From NCBI RefSeq assembly GCF_025854275.1, contig NZ_CP107567.1, positions 868,001 through 932,000 of the forward strand: a stretch of 64,000 bases of DNA. Reading direction: 5' to 3'. A program made the translations under genes and the position numbers. Each line of letters opens with the position of its first letter. The first letter of the stretch is position 1. This DNA comes from Streptomyces peucetius (GTDB lineage: Bacteria > Actinomycetota > Actinomycetes > Streptomycetales > Streptomycetaceae). Shown one piece after another: positions 49,596 to 57,620 of this stretch. The notes under the pieces were generated by a model that ran no database searches, was not told the origin of the DNA, and saw only the letters and a list, made by a program, of their open reading frames with translations.

Positions 49596-50330
49596 ATGTC
49601 TTCCCCCCGCTCCTCCGGTCCCGTCGGCTCCGCTCACGCGAAGGACACCCGCCCCCGCCCTGCGCGCGCGCTCGAGCCGTCGCGCGCGGCGGCCGCCGCA
49701 CCCGCCCGTACCTGCGCCGTGTTCGCCGGACTCACCGCGCTGTTGCTGGTGGCCGTCGTGCTCGCGTGGCCCCCGCTGCTGTCCTTCGACCGGGCGGTCG
49801 TGGACGCGCTGCACGCCTCCGCGGTCACCGAACCGACGTTCACTCATGTCAACCGGGTGCTGACCGACTGGGTGTGGGACCCGTGGACGATGCGGCTGCT
49901 GTCGGCGGCGGTCTGCGGGTGGCTGTGGCTGCACCGGGAGCGTCTGCTCGCCGTGTGGGTGGCGGTGACCGCCGCCGCCGGCACGGGCCTTCAGCAGGCC
50001 GTGAAGGCGCTCGTGGGGCGCGAGCGGCCCCAATGGCCGGACCCGGTCGACTCGGCGAACTACGCGGCCTTCCCCTCCGGCCACGCGATGACGGCCGTCG
50101 TCACCTGCGGGCTGCTGCTCTGGCTGTGCAGGCGGCGTGGCGTGACCGGGCGGGTCTGGGTCCTGTGTGTGGCGCTGGCGGGCGTCTCCGTCGCTGGCGT
50201 CGGGTTCACCCGGCTCTATCTGGGCGTGCACTGGCCCTCCGACGTGGTCGGCGGCTGGCTCCTCGGCGGCTGTGTCGTCGCCCTCGCCGTGGCCTCCCAC
50301 CGGCGCGCGGCCTTGCCCCGCGGTGACTGA
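49596..50330 (+). CDS. PAP2-family membrane phosphatase
   Basis: 244 residues. A basic N-terminus (about 1-38) precedes six membrane helices. The acid-phosphatase signature is complete: KALVGRERPQ, FPSGHAMTA and TRLYLGVHWPSDVVGG, with the catalytic His in the last two motifs. It should dephosphorylate a lipid substrate such as undecaprenyl pyrophosphate or phosphatidic acid at the outer face of the membrane. ATG 49596 is preceded by AGGA. It lies 32 bp after the M56 gene and 19 bp before the HAD gene, so the three may be co-transcribed. Confidence 0.9.
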   Translation: MSSPRSSGPVGSAHAKDTRPRPARALEPSRAAAAAPARTCAVFAGLTALLLVAVVLAWPPLLSFDRAVVDALHASAVTEPTFTHVNRVLTDWVWDPWTMRLLSAAVCGWLWLHRERLLAVWVAVTAAAGTGLQQAVKALVGRERPQWPDPVDSANYAAFPSGHAMTAVVTCGLLLWLCRRRGVTGRVWVLCVALAGVSVAGVGFTRLYLGVHWPSDVVGGWLLGGCVVALAVASHRRAALPRGD

Positions 50331-50349
50331 CCGGTCGAAGATCAGGGCC

Positions 50350-51060
50350 ATGGTGATCAGGACGGTTCTGTTCGACTTCTCCGGGACGCTCTTCCGTGTC
50401 GAGCCCACCCGTGAATGGCTCCGTGTGGTGCTGGGCGAGCGCGGGATGTGCGTCTCCGAGGCCGAACTCGGCGAGTGGGCGGAAGGACTGGCCGCGGCCG
50501 GCGCGCTTCCCGGCGGCCCCGCGCCGCGGCGGATACCGGACCACTTGGCCGAGCCGTGGTCGGTGCGCGACCTGGACATGGAGCGGCACCGCGCCGCGTA
50601 CACGGGCCTTGCCCGCGAGGTGCCGCTGCCGGACGAGGGCCTGTACGACGCGCTCTACGACCGCCATATGACTCCGGCGGCCTGGAGCCCCTACCCGGAC
50701 GCGGAAGAGGTGCTGCGCGGCCTGCGCGAGCGCGGCGTCCGCATCGGCGTGGTCAGCAACATCGGCTGGGACCTGCGGCCGGTGTTCCGTACCCACGGAT
50801 TCGACGAGCTGGTCGACACGTACACCCTGTCGTTCGAGCACGGTGTGCAGAAACCGGACGCGCGGCTGTTCCGGTCGGCGTGCGAAGGGCTGGGGAGCGA
50901 CCCGCGTGAGGTACTGATGGTGGGCGACGACCGCCGCGCCGACGGCGGTGCCGCGGAGCTGGGCTGCGCCGTCCACTTCGTGGACCATCTGCCGGCGCAC
51001 GCGCGGCCCGCGGGGCTTCTCCCGGTGCTCGGGCTCGTCGACCGCGGGCCTGCGCAGTAG
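50350..51060 (+). CDS. HAD-superfamily hydrolase
   Basis: 236 residues. The HAD motifs are VLFDFSGTLF (motif I; the nucleophile Asp, with Ser in place of the usual Asp at +2), VVSNIGWD (motif II), KPDARLF (motif III Lys) and MVGDDRRADGGAA (motif IV). The change from DxD to DxS at motif I is notable: the second Asp normally acts as acid/base in phosphatases, so the enzyme may be a dehalogenase-like hydrolase or have altered activity. ATG 50350 lacks a strong ribosome-binding site. It follows the PAP2 gene by 19 bp. Confidence 0.85.
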   Translation: MVIRTVLFDFSGTLFRVEPTREWLRVVLGERGMCVSEAELGEWAEGLAAAGALPGGPAPRRIPDHLAEPWSVRDLDMERHRAAYTGLAREVPLPDEGLYDALYDRHMTPAAWSPYPDAEEVLRGLRERGVRIGVVSNIGWDLRPVFRTHGFDELVDTYTLSFEHGVQKPDARLFRSACEGLGSDPREVLMVGDDRRADGGAAELGCAVHFVDHLPAHARPAGLLPVLGLVDRGPAQ

Positions 51061-51174
51061 CAGAATGACAACAAGACAAAGCCGCCCGAACCGGACGATC
51101 CCCCGCGTCGCCCGGTCCGAGCAGCACCACCCGCCGACCCCGGCCCCGAGGGCCGGACGGCGGGACACGCTGAG

Positions 51175-51192
51175 TATATTGGCTGAGAGCCA
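51175..51192 (+). promoter_or_regulatory. -10 element overlapping a TetR operator dyad
   Basis: TATATT (51175-51180) is a good -10 in a very GC-rich context. A perfect 13-bp palindrome TGGCT-GAG-AGCCA (51180-51192) begins at its last base and covers the predicted transcription start. It lies 20 bp before the TetR start codon, so the regulator probably represses itself. Confidence 0.55.
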
Positions 51193-51211
51193 GTCAACGC
51201 AGGAGTCAAGC

Positions 51212-51862
51212 ATGTCCCCGCGAAGCGCATCGGTCAATGAAGAGCTTCGTCGACGTTCTCGGGAGCGGCTTCTGCAGGCAACGGTGGAGCTGGTCGACGA
51301 GCGCGGCTACGAGGCGACGACACTCGGTGACATCGCCGACCGGGCGGGCTCCGCCCGTGGCCTGGTCTCGTACTACTTCCCGGGCAAGAGGCAGCTGCTG
51401 CAGTCGGCCGTGCACCGGCTGATGCACCGGACGCTCGAGGCGGCGCTGCTGCGCGAGCCGCGCACCGACGACGGCCGGGAGCTGATGGCCCGTGCCATCG
51501 ACGCGATCCTCGGTCTGGCGGCGGACCACCCGAGGCTGATGCGTACGCACATGGCGGGGATCCTGCAGGCCGACGGCTTCGTGCAGTGCCCGGAACAGCA
51601 GCGGCTCGCCGCCCTGCTGCGGGAGACGCTGGAGCGCTACGGCTCGCGGGACGTCGACGGCGAATACCCGCTGCTGCGGGCACTGCTGATGGGAGCGGTC
51701 TTCGCCGCGCTCCTGCCCGGTGTGCCGATGGCGCGCGGACGGCTGCGCGCCGAGCTGTTCCAGCGGTACGGGCTGGACTGGGAGCTCGGCGCCCCGCCGG
51801 GCGGTCTCCCGCCCGGCGGAGCACCTGTGCGCATTCCCGATCAGTCGTCGAAGCGGCCGTGA
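51212..51862 (+). CDS. TetR-family transcriptional regulator
   Basis: 216 residues. The helix-turn-helix (about 12-60) reads ATTLGDIADRAGSARGLVSYYF, the group that uses SYYF rather than YYHF. The C-terminal ligand domain (about 70-195) is followed by a Gly/Pro-rich tail (GAPPGGLPPGGAP). AGGAG at 9 nt precedes ATG 51212. A 13-bp palindrome over the promoter suggests autorepression. The last 22 bp overlap the 3' end of the convergent secreted LVIVD gene. The target gene is unknown; the upstream HAD gene ends 151 bp earlier on the same strand. Confidence 0.88.
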   Translation: MSPRSASVNEELRRRSRERLLQATVELVDERGYEATTLGDIADRAGSARGLVSYYFPGKRQLLQSAVHRLMHRTLEAALLREPRTDDGRELMARAIDAILGLAADHPRLMRTHMAGILQADGFVQCPEQQRLAALLRETLERYGSRDVDGEYPLLRALLMGAVFAALLPGVPMARGRLRAELFQRYGLDWELGAPPGGLPPGGAPVRIPDQSSKRP

Positions 51863-53361
51863 CGGTCGAAGTAGTCCGGCTGCGTCTGCACGTTGAGCTC
51901 GTGCATCCGCACCCGCTCGCCGGCGTCGGTGCGCCGGTCGTTGATCTTCAGGACGTCGAAGCCCTTGGCGATGTCGTTCGAGTAGATGTGGCCGTTGTAG
52001 TAGTAGGCGGACCAGGAACCACCGATGGCGGTGGAACTGTCGCTCAGCGGACCGCGCTCGAAGTAGGCGATCTCCTTCGGCCGGGCGGAATCGGTGAAGT
52101 CCCAGACCGAGACACCGCCCTGGTACCAGGCCTGGACCATGATGTCGCGGCCCCTGACCGGGATCAGCGAGCCGTTGTGGGCCACGCAGTTCTCGGTGTC
52201 CGCCTGGTGACGCGGGATCTTGAAGTAGCTGCGGAAGACCAGCTCGCGGTGCTTCCCCTCGCCGACGATGTCGTAGATGCCGTCGGCGCCGCGGTTCGGG
52301 CCGATCTCGGCGTTGCAGGTGGCGCCTCCGCCGCCGCCGAGCTCGTCGGTGAAGACGACCTTGTTCGCCCTCTGGTTGAAGGTGGCCGAGTGCCAGAACG
52401 CGAAGTTGACGTTGTCCTGGACGCGGTCGATGACCTTCGGCCGCTCCGGGTCCTTGATGTCGAAGAGGATGCCGTCACCCATGCAGGCGCCTGCCGCCAG
52501 GTCCTCGGAGGGGAGCACGGTGATGTCGTGGCAGCCGGTGGTCTTGGAGACACCCGGGTTGGTGGGCCCGCCCGGGTTGCCGCCGCCGTCGGGGCCCTCG
52601 CCCGGGAAGAGCACCGGGAAGCTCACGACCGCCGACTTCTCGGGGGCCTTGCGGGGCACCTTGATGACGGAGATCCCGTCGTGCGGCGGCTGGCAGTCGG
52701 GGAACGCGGCGTTCGGCGAGTACGACGAGACGTACACGTAGACGTTCCGGCGCTCCGGGACCAGCGTGTGCGTGTGCGAGCCGCAGGCCGTCTCGACCGC
52801 GGCGACGTACTTCGGGTTGCGCTTGTCGCTGATGTCGAAGATCTTCATGCCCTCCCAGGACGACTTCTCCGTCGCCGGCTGGGTGGCGCTGTTGCAGGAG
52901 TTGTCGCTCCGTGAGGAGTCGGTGGACAGGAAGAGCAGATCGCCGGAGACGCTGATGTCGTTCTGCGATCCCGGGCACAGGACCTGGGCGACGGTCCTGG
53001 GCCGCTCGGGGTTGCTGATGTCGAAGATGCGGAAGCCGTCGTAGTTGCCTGCGAAGGCGTACCGCCCCTGGAACGCGAGATCGGAGTTGAGGCTCGACAG
53101 CGCGTCCTTCGGGACGTTCGCCACGTGCTCGATGTTGTCGCTGTGGACCACCTCGTCCACCGCGGGTATCTCGCCGCTCCGGATCGCCGACCTCGTCTCG
53201 GCCGCCAGGTCCGCGGAGGCCTTCTCCCGCGCGGGGGCGTCACCGGGATCGGGGGTGGCGACCGCCGGGCCCGCCGCCAGCATCGTGGCCAGCAGTCCGA
53301 CCGCGGCGGCTGCGACACCCAGTCGTCTGCGCCGCACTCGGGTGGTGTGCAACAGGATCAC
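51841..53361 (-). CDS. Secreted LVIVD-repeat protein
   Basis: 506 residues. The N-terminus has a basic stretch (RVRRRRLG), a hydrophobic core and AVA-TP as a signal-peptidase I site near residue 36, so the protein is exported. The body carries several LVIVD-type blades (GFRIFDISNPERP, GMKIFDISDKRNP, ILFDIKDPERP, GVSVWDFTDSARP), a beta-propeller of unknown ligand. GTG 53361 with GGGGAGG at 5 nt is the start. It is divergent from the DUF305 lipoprotein gene, an arrangement seen in other streptomycetes as I recall, suggesting linked roles at the cell surface. Confidence 0.87.
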   Translation of the reverse strand: MILLHTTRVRRRRLGVAAAAVGLLATMLAAGPAVATPDPGDAPAREKASADLAAETRSAIRSGEIPAVDEVVHSDNIEHVANVPKDALSSLNSDLAFQGRYAFAGNYDGFRIFDISNPERPRTVAQVLCPGSQNDISVSGDLLFLSTDSSRSDNSCNSATQPATEKSSWEGMKIFDISDKRNPKYVAAVETACGSHTHTLVPERRNVYVYVSSYSPNAAFPDCQPPHDGISVIKVPRKAPEKSAVVSFPVLFPGEGPDGGGNPGGPTNPGVSKTTGCHDITVLPSEDLAAGACMGDGILFDIKDPERPKVIDRVQDNVNFAFWHSATFNQRANKVVFTDELGGGGGATCNAEIGPNRGADGIYDIVGEGKHRELVFRSYFKIPRHQADTENCVAHNGSLIPVRGRDIMVQAWYQGGVSVWDFTDSARPKEIAYFERGPLSDSSTAIGGSWSAYYYNGHIYSNDIAKGFDVLKINDRRTDAGERVRMHELNVQTQPDYFDRHGRFDD

Positions 53362-53540
53362 TGCGTCCTCCCCTGGTATCCGTTCCTGGTTGAACGGTTC
53401 ACGGACTCCGGCAGTATGTTCCCTAGCATGCACATCTCAACAGATGGCGACCCGGACGAAATCAAGGTTTCCGACCAGCGGCTCGTGCGCAGTAAGTGAG
53501 TGCAGTGGTCGCGGAGTTACACGTCACCCAGGAGGTTCCC

Positions 53541-54206
53541 GTGTCGAACCGCCCCCGGACCGCGCGGGTCCGCAGCTCGGCCGCGGTCGCGGCGGCCGCC
53601 GTGGCCGTACTGGCCCTCGGCGCCTGCGAGTCGGGGTCCGAGGGCCCCGCGAAGGCGGACGGCGCTGCGGGGCCCTCCGTGGTCGCACCGGGGAAACCGG
53701 GTGAGCCGGCCAGGACGCTGTCCGCCGAGGAGGCGGCGAAGGCCGCACCCGACGACAGCCCCAACTCGGCGGACTTCGGCTATACGCGGATGATGATCGA
53801 ACACCACGAGCAGGCGCTGGTGATGACCGCCCTCGTCCCGGACCGTGCCGACTCCGCACAGGTGAAACGGCTCGCCGAGCGGATAGCCGCGGCACAGGGG
53901 CCCGAAATCGACGCGATGCGCGGCTGGCTGAAGAACAACGGCGGGGACAAGAAGACGGACGAGCACGGACACGACCACGGCACGATGCCCGGGATGGCCA
54001 CCGACGCACAGCTGAAGCAACTGCGCGAGGCCGAGGGCAGGCCCTTCGACGAACTCTTCCTGAAGCTCATGATCACGCACCACCAGGGGGCGGTCACCAT
54101 GGCCGCCGACGTGCTCTCGGAAGGGAACAACATCCAGGTCGAGGAGATGGCCAACGACGTGATCGCACAGCAGACCGCCGAGATCGGCCGTATGCGCGAC
54201 ATGTGA
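53541..54206 (+). CDS. DUF305 lipoprotein
   Basis: 221 residues. The signal peptide ends in a lipobox LALGAC (lipidated Cys29). The mature protein has the ferritin-like DUF305 helices with two conserved His-His motifs, MMIEHHEQALVM and LMITHHQGAVTM, and GHDHGTMPGMAT between them. The His/Met-rich sites suggest metal, perhaps copper, binding, which fits other members, but no function is proven. AGGAGG lies 6 nt before GTG 53541; a longer in-frame reading from 53496 is less likely. It diverges from the LVIVD gene. Confidence 0.88.
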   Translation: MSNRPRTARVRSSAAVAAAAVAVLALGACESGSEGPAKADGAAGPSVVAPGKPGEPARTLSAEEAAKAAPDDSPNSADFGYTRMMIEHHEQALVMTALVPDRADSAQVKRLAERIAAAQGPEIDAMRGWLKNNGGDKKTDEHGHDHGTMPGMATDAQLKQLREAEGRPFDELFLKLMITHHQGAVTMAADVLSEGNNIQVEEMANDVIAQQTAEIGRMRDM

Positions 54207-54317
54207 CGGGACCGCGGCCACGGCGGGACACGCCGGGCAGGCCGCGCGGACGCGAGGCTCCCCAGCGGGGCGCCGTGGTGCGATGCTGGAATTCCCCCTG
54301 CGGGAAGGAGCGCACCC

Positions 54318-55712
54318 GTGCTTCGCATCGCCGTCGTCGGATCGGGCCCCAGCGGGGTCTACGCCGCGCAAGCCCTGGTGGGACAGTCCTCCGTGCCGGA
54401 CGTCCGGGTGCACATCCTGGACCGTCTCCCGTGCCCGTACGGACTCGTGCGCTACGGCGTGGCCCCCGACCACGAGAAGATCAAGTCGCTGCAGAACAAC
54501 CTGCGAGCGGTGCTCGAGGACGACCGGATCGACTTCCTCGGGAACGTCGAGGTGGGCGCGCGGGGCCTGGGTCCGCGAAGGCTGCTCGAGCTCTACCACG
54601 CGGTGGTGTACTGCATCGGCGCCGCCAGGGACCGCAGGCTCGGCATCCCGGGCGAGGACCTGCCCGGCAGCCATTCGGCCACCGATTTCGTCTCCTGGTA
54701 CAGCGCCCACCCCGATGCCGCGCCGGACGCCTTCGCGCTCGGCGCGCGCACGGCGGTCGTCATCGGCGTGGGCAATGTGGCGGTGGACGTGGCGCGCATC
54801 CTCGCGCGCGGTGCGGACGAACTGCGCGGGACGGACGTACCGGAGGGCGCTCTGGAGGCGCTCGCGGCCAGCCGCGTGCGCGAGGTGCACATCGTCGGCA
54901 GGCGCGGCCCGTCGGGTGCCAAGTTCACCACCAAGGAGCTGCGCGAGCTGGGCGCGCTGCCCTCGGCGGACGTGCTGGTGGATCCGGCGGACCTCGCGCT
55001 GGAGACCGCGTACGCCGATCCGGCGGCCGTTCCGGCTCTCGTGCGGCGCAACCTCACGGTCGTACGCGAATGGGCGGACCGGCCACCACAGGGCCGGCCA
55101 CGCCGGCTGCATGTGCGCTTCTTCCTGCGGCCGGTGGAGCTGCTGGAGCAGGGCGGCCGGGTCGGCGGGGTCCGCTTCGAGCGGACGGCGCCGGACGGCA
55201 GCGGAGGTGTACGGGGCACCGGCGTGTACGAGGAGATCGAGGCGCAGCTGGTGCTGCGGGCGGTGGGCTACCGCGGCGTGCCGATGGAGGGGCTGCCGTT
55301 CGACGCCGAGCGCGGGGTGGTGCCGAACAGCGCGGGCCGCGTGCTGCGGGACGGCGCCTTCTCGCCCGGTGAGTACGTGGCGGGATGGATCAAGCGGGGG
55401 CCGAACGGAGTGATCGGCACCAACCGGCCGTGCGCCAAGGAGACGGTGAACGCGCTTCTGGAGGATGCGGCCGTGCTCGGGCGGCGCCAGGTGGCCGCGG
55501 ATCCCGAGGCGGAGCTGCGTGCCGCGGGACACCGGCCGGTGAGATGGCGGGGCTGGCTCGCGATCGAGGAGGCCGAGGCGGCACTGGGGCACACGCTGGG
55601 CAGGCCGCGCGTGAAGATCCCGGACTGGGCGGGACTGCTGGGCGCGGCGCAGGGCGCCGCCGGAGCGGGCGGGCCGGAGGGCGCCGGTGGACCGGGTGAG
55701 GGTGCCCGCTGA
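54318..55712 (+). CDS. FprA-like NADPH:ferredoxin reductase (adrenodoxin reductase type)
   Basis: 464 residues. The FAD motif is VVGSGPSGVYAAQAL, the second is VIGVGNVAVDVARIL for NADPH, and LRAVGYRGVPM plus GWIKRGPNGVIGTNRPCAKE are the conserved FAD/NADPH closing elements. This is the adrenodoxin reductase/FprA family, which feeds electrons from NADPH to ferredoxins serving P450s and other oxygenases. The C-terminal Gly/Ala-rich tail is disordered. No ferredoxin or P450 is encoded nearby, so the partner is unknown. GGAAGGAG lies 8 nt before GTG 54318. Confidence 0.9.
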   Translation: MLRIAVVGSGPSGVYAAQALVGQSSVPDVRVHILDRLPCPYGLVRYGVAPDHEKIKSLQNNLRAVLEDDRIDFLGNVEVGARGLGPRRLLELYHAVVYCIGAARDRRLGIPGEDLPGSHSATDFVSWYSAHPDAAPDAFALGARTAVVIGVGNVAVDVARILARGADELRGTDVPEGALEALAASRVREVHIVGRRGPSGAKFTTKELRELGALPSADVLVDPADLALETAYADPAAVPALVRRNLTVVREWADRPPQGRPRRLHVRFFLRPVELLEQGGRVGGVRFERTAPDGSGGVRGTGVYEEIEAQLVLRAVGYRGVPMEGLPFDAERGVVPNSAGRVLRDGAFSPGEYVAGWIKRGPNGVIGTNRPCAKETVNALLEDAAVLGRRQVAADPEAELRAAGHRPVRWRGWLAIEEAEAALGHTLGRPRVKIPDWAGLLGAAQGAAGAGGPEGAGGPGEGAR

Positions 55713-55834
55713 CCGCTCGCCGCAGGCGGGACCTCCCGCGCGTCGGCCTGCCCGCGGCAGGGCAGCGGTGCCGCCCGGCCGACCCGTCGCTGCGGAGACC
55801 GTCGCGCCCGTGCGGCCTCCGCCCGGCTGTGGTG

Positions 55835-56215
55835 TCAGCCGTCGGTGAGCCGGCGCTCCTGGCTGTCCGCCGCCTCCAGCACCCGGTCGAGCAGACCGGG
55901 GAAGAGCGCGTCGAGGTCGTCCCGGCGCAGGCCGTTCATCTTCGCCGTGCCCTGGTAGGTCTGGCGGATCACGCCGTTCTCGCGCAGCACCCGGAAGTGG
56001 TGGGTGGTCGTCGACTTCGTGACGGGCAGCTCGACGTCGGAACAGCTCAGGTCGGCGTCGACGGCCGCGAGTTCGCGCACGACCCGCAGCCGCATCGGAT
56101 CGGCCAGGGCGTGGAGCACGTTTTCCAGCCGGATCTCCTCACGCGCCGGATGGGCAAGCACTCGGGGGCTGGTCACGGTGGTCACGGCGGCTCCGCTTCG
56201 TCCGGGGAGACCCAT
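55835..56215 (-). CDS. ArsR-family (HTH_20) transcriptional regulator
   Basis: 126 residues from ATG 56215. The winged helix-turn-helix contains VLHALADPMRLRVVRELAA, ELPVTKSTTTHHFRVLRENGVI and QTYQGTAKMNGLRRDDLD. It lacks the CxC metal motif of metal-sensing ArsR members, so it probably responds to something other than a metal. GTG 56185, with GGAG at 6 nt, is an alternative start. It is divergent from an Old Yellow Enzyme gene across a six-unit 17-bp repeat that is almost surely its operator array. Confidence 0.9.
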   Translation of the reverse strand: MGLPGRSGAAVTTVTSPRVLAHPAREEIRLENVLHALADPMRLRVVRELAAVDADLSCSDVELPVTKSTTTHHFRVLRENGVIRQTYQGTAKMNGLRRDDLDALFPGLLDRVLEAADSQERRLTDG

Positions 56216-56229
56216 GGTACGAGACTCCT

Positions 56230-56321
56230 CGTAGTTCAGTGATCTCCATAGTTCGACGCCCTACGTAGTTTGACGTCTCTCGTAGTTTGACAGGTCCCGT
56301 ACTACGATGGGTATCGTACGA
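56230..56321. promoter_or_regulatory. Six-unit 17-bp direct-repeat operator ladder
   Basis: The heptamer CGTAGTT or a close variant begins at 56230, 56247 (CATAGTT), 56264, 56281, 56298 (CGTACTA) and 56315 (CGTACGA), always 17 bp apart. Two middle units share the longer form CGTAGTTTGAC. The ladder fills the promoter region between the ArsR-type regulator and the OYE gene. The exact periodicity, not just the motif, is unusual and suggests cooperative head-to-tail binding. Confidence 0.75.
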
Positions 56322-56380
56322 ACTCCTGAGCCGGTCCGCACCGAATCCCGAAGCCGGTCCCGCACCGAATGGAGCCCGTC

Positions 56381-57460
56381 GTGAGTGCCTTGTTCCAGCC
56401 CTTCGACCTGCGGTCGCTGACCGTCCCCAATCGCGTCTGGATGGCGCCGATGTGCCAGTACAGCGCGGAAGCCTTCGGCCCGAACGCAGGAGTGGCGGGC
56501 GACTGGCACTTCGCCCACTACGCCGCGCGCGCCACTGGCGGCACCGGACTGATCCTTCTCGAGGCGACCGCGGTGAGCCCCGAAGGCCGTATCTCCCCCG
56601 GGGACCTCGGGCTGTGGAACGACACCCAGGCCGAGGGTCTCCGCCGTATCACCGCGTTCCTCGAGAGCCAGGGCACCGTGCCCGGTGTCCAGCTCGCCCA
56701 CGCCGGCCGCAAGGCGTCCACCGACCGGCCCTGGAAGGGCGGCGCACCGGTCGGCCCCGAGGACCACGGCTGGCAGCCGCTCGCGCCCAGCGCGATTCCC
56801 TTCGACGAGATCCACCCGGTGCCCGAGGAGCTGACACGGGAACAGATCGTCGGGATCGCCGGGCAGTTCGCGGACGCGGCCCGCCGCGCGCTGGACGCCG
56901 GATTCAAGGTCGCGGAGATCCATGGCGCCCACGGCTATCTGATCGGCGAGTTCCTGTCGCCCCACAGCAACCACCGCACCGACGAGTACGGCGGCTCCTT
57001 CGGCAACCGGGTGCGTTTCGCGCTGGAGGTCGTGGACGCCGTGCGCGCCGTGTGGCCCGACGAACTGCCGCTGTTCTTCCGTATCTCCGCCACCGACTGG
57101 CTGGACGAGGGAGGCTGGACGGCGGACGACACCGTCCGCCTGGCCCCGCTGCTCGCGGAGCACGGGGTGGACCTCCTCGACGTCTCCACCGGCGGCAACG
57201 CGTCCGGTGTGCGGATCCCGTCCGGACCCGGCTACCAGGTCCCGTTCGCCGCGCGGGTGAAGGCCGAGACAGAACTGCCGGTGGCCGCGGTCGGGATGAT
57301 CACCGAGGCGCCGCAGGCGGAGAAGATCCTCGCGAACGGTGAGGCCGACGCCGTACTGCTCGGCCGTGAGCTGCTGCGCGACCCCTCCTGGGCCCGCCGC
57401 GCCGCACGCGCGCTGGGCGGCGAGGTGCACGTCCCGCCGCAGTACCACCGCTCGGTCTGA
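56381..57460 (+). CDS. Old Yellow Enzyme-family NADH:flavin oxidoreductase (YqjM class)
   Basis: 359 residues, one FMN-binding TIM barrel. Cys25 and Tyr27 in APMCQYS mark the thermophilic/YqjM-like class, HGAHGYLIGEF holds the substrate-binding His pair, and NHRTDEYGGSFGNRVRF the class signature. It reduces activated C=C bonds of enones or nitro-compounds with NAD(P)H; the natural substrate is unknown. GTG 56381 has GGAG at 6 nt, while ATG 56369 has nothing. The divergent ArsR regulator and repeat ladder suggest induction by an electrophile. Confidence 0.92.
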   Translation: MSALFQPFDLRSLTVPNRVWMAPMCQYSAEAFGPNAGVAGDWHFAHYAARATGGTGLILLEATAVSPEGRISPGDLGLWNDTQAEGLRRITAFLESQGTVPGVQLAHAGRKASTDRPWKGGAPVGPEDHGWQPLAPSAIPFDEIHPVPEELTREQIVGIAGQFADAARRALDAGFKVAEIHGAHGYLIGEFLSPHSNHRTDEYGGSFGNRVRFALEVVDAVRAVWPDELPLFFRISATDWLDEGGWTADDTVRLAPLLAEHGVDLLDVSTGGNASGVRIPSGPGYQVPFAARVKAETELPVAAVGMITEAPQAEKILANGEADAVLLGRELLRDPSWARRAARALGGEVHVPPQYHRSV

Positions 57461-57549
57461 GCACCGTGTTCCGGCGCCACCGATGAGTTCCGGCCCGGCG
57501 GGAGGTCTGCACTTCCGTCGCCGGGCCGGGCTGCGCGCAGAGCGTCCTG

Positions 57550-57570
57550 CCGGCCACTGTCAGTGGCCGG
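57550..57570. promoter_or_regulatory. Perfect 21-bp palindrome
   Basis: CCGGCCACTG and CAGTGGCCGG flank a single T. It is followed by GTGCAGAC, whose complement GTCTGCAC lies about 55 bp upstream. The palindrome sits 89 bp after the OYE stop and 51 bp before the BNR-repeat gene, so terminator and operator are both possible. Confidence 0.5.
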
Positions 57571-57620
57571 GTGCAGACTGGCTCACGACCGGGACAAAGG
57601 CGTCTGGAAGGTAACGGATC

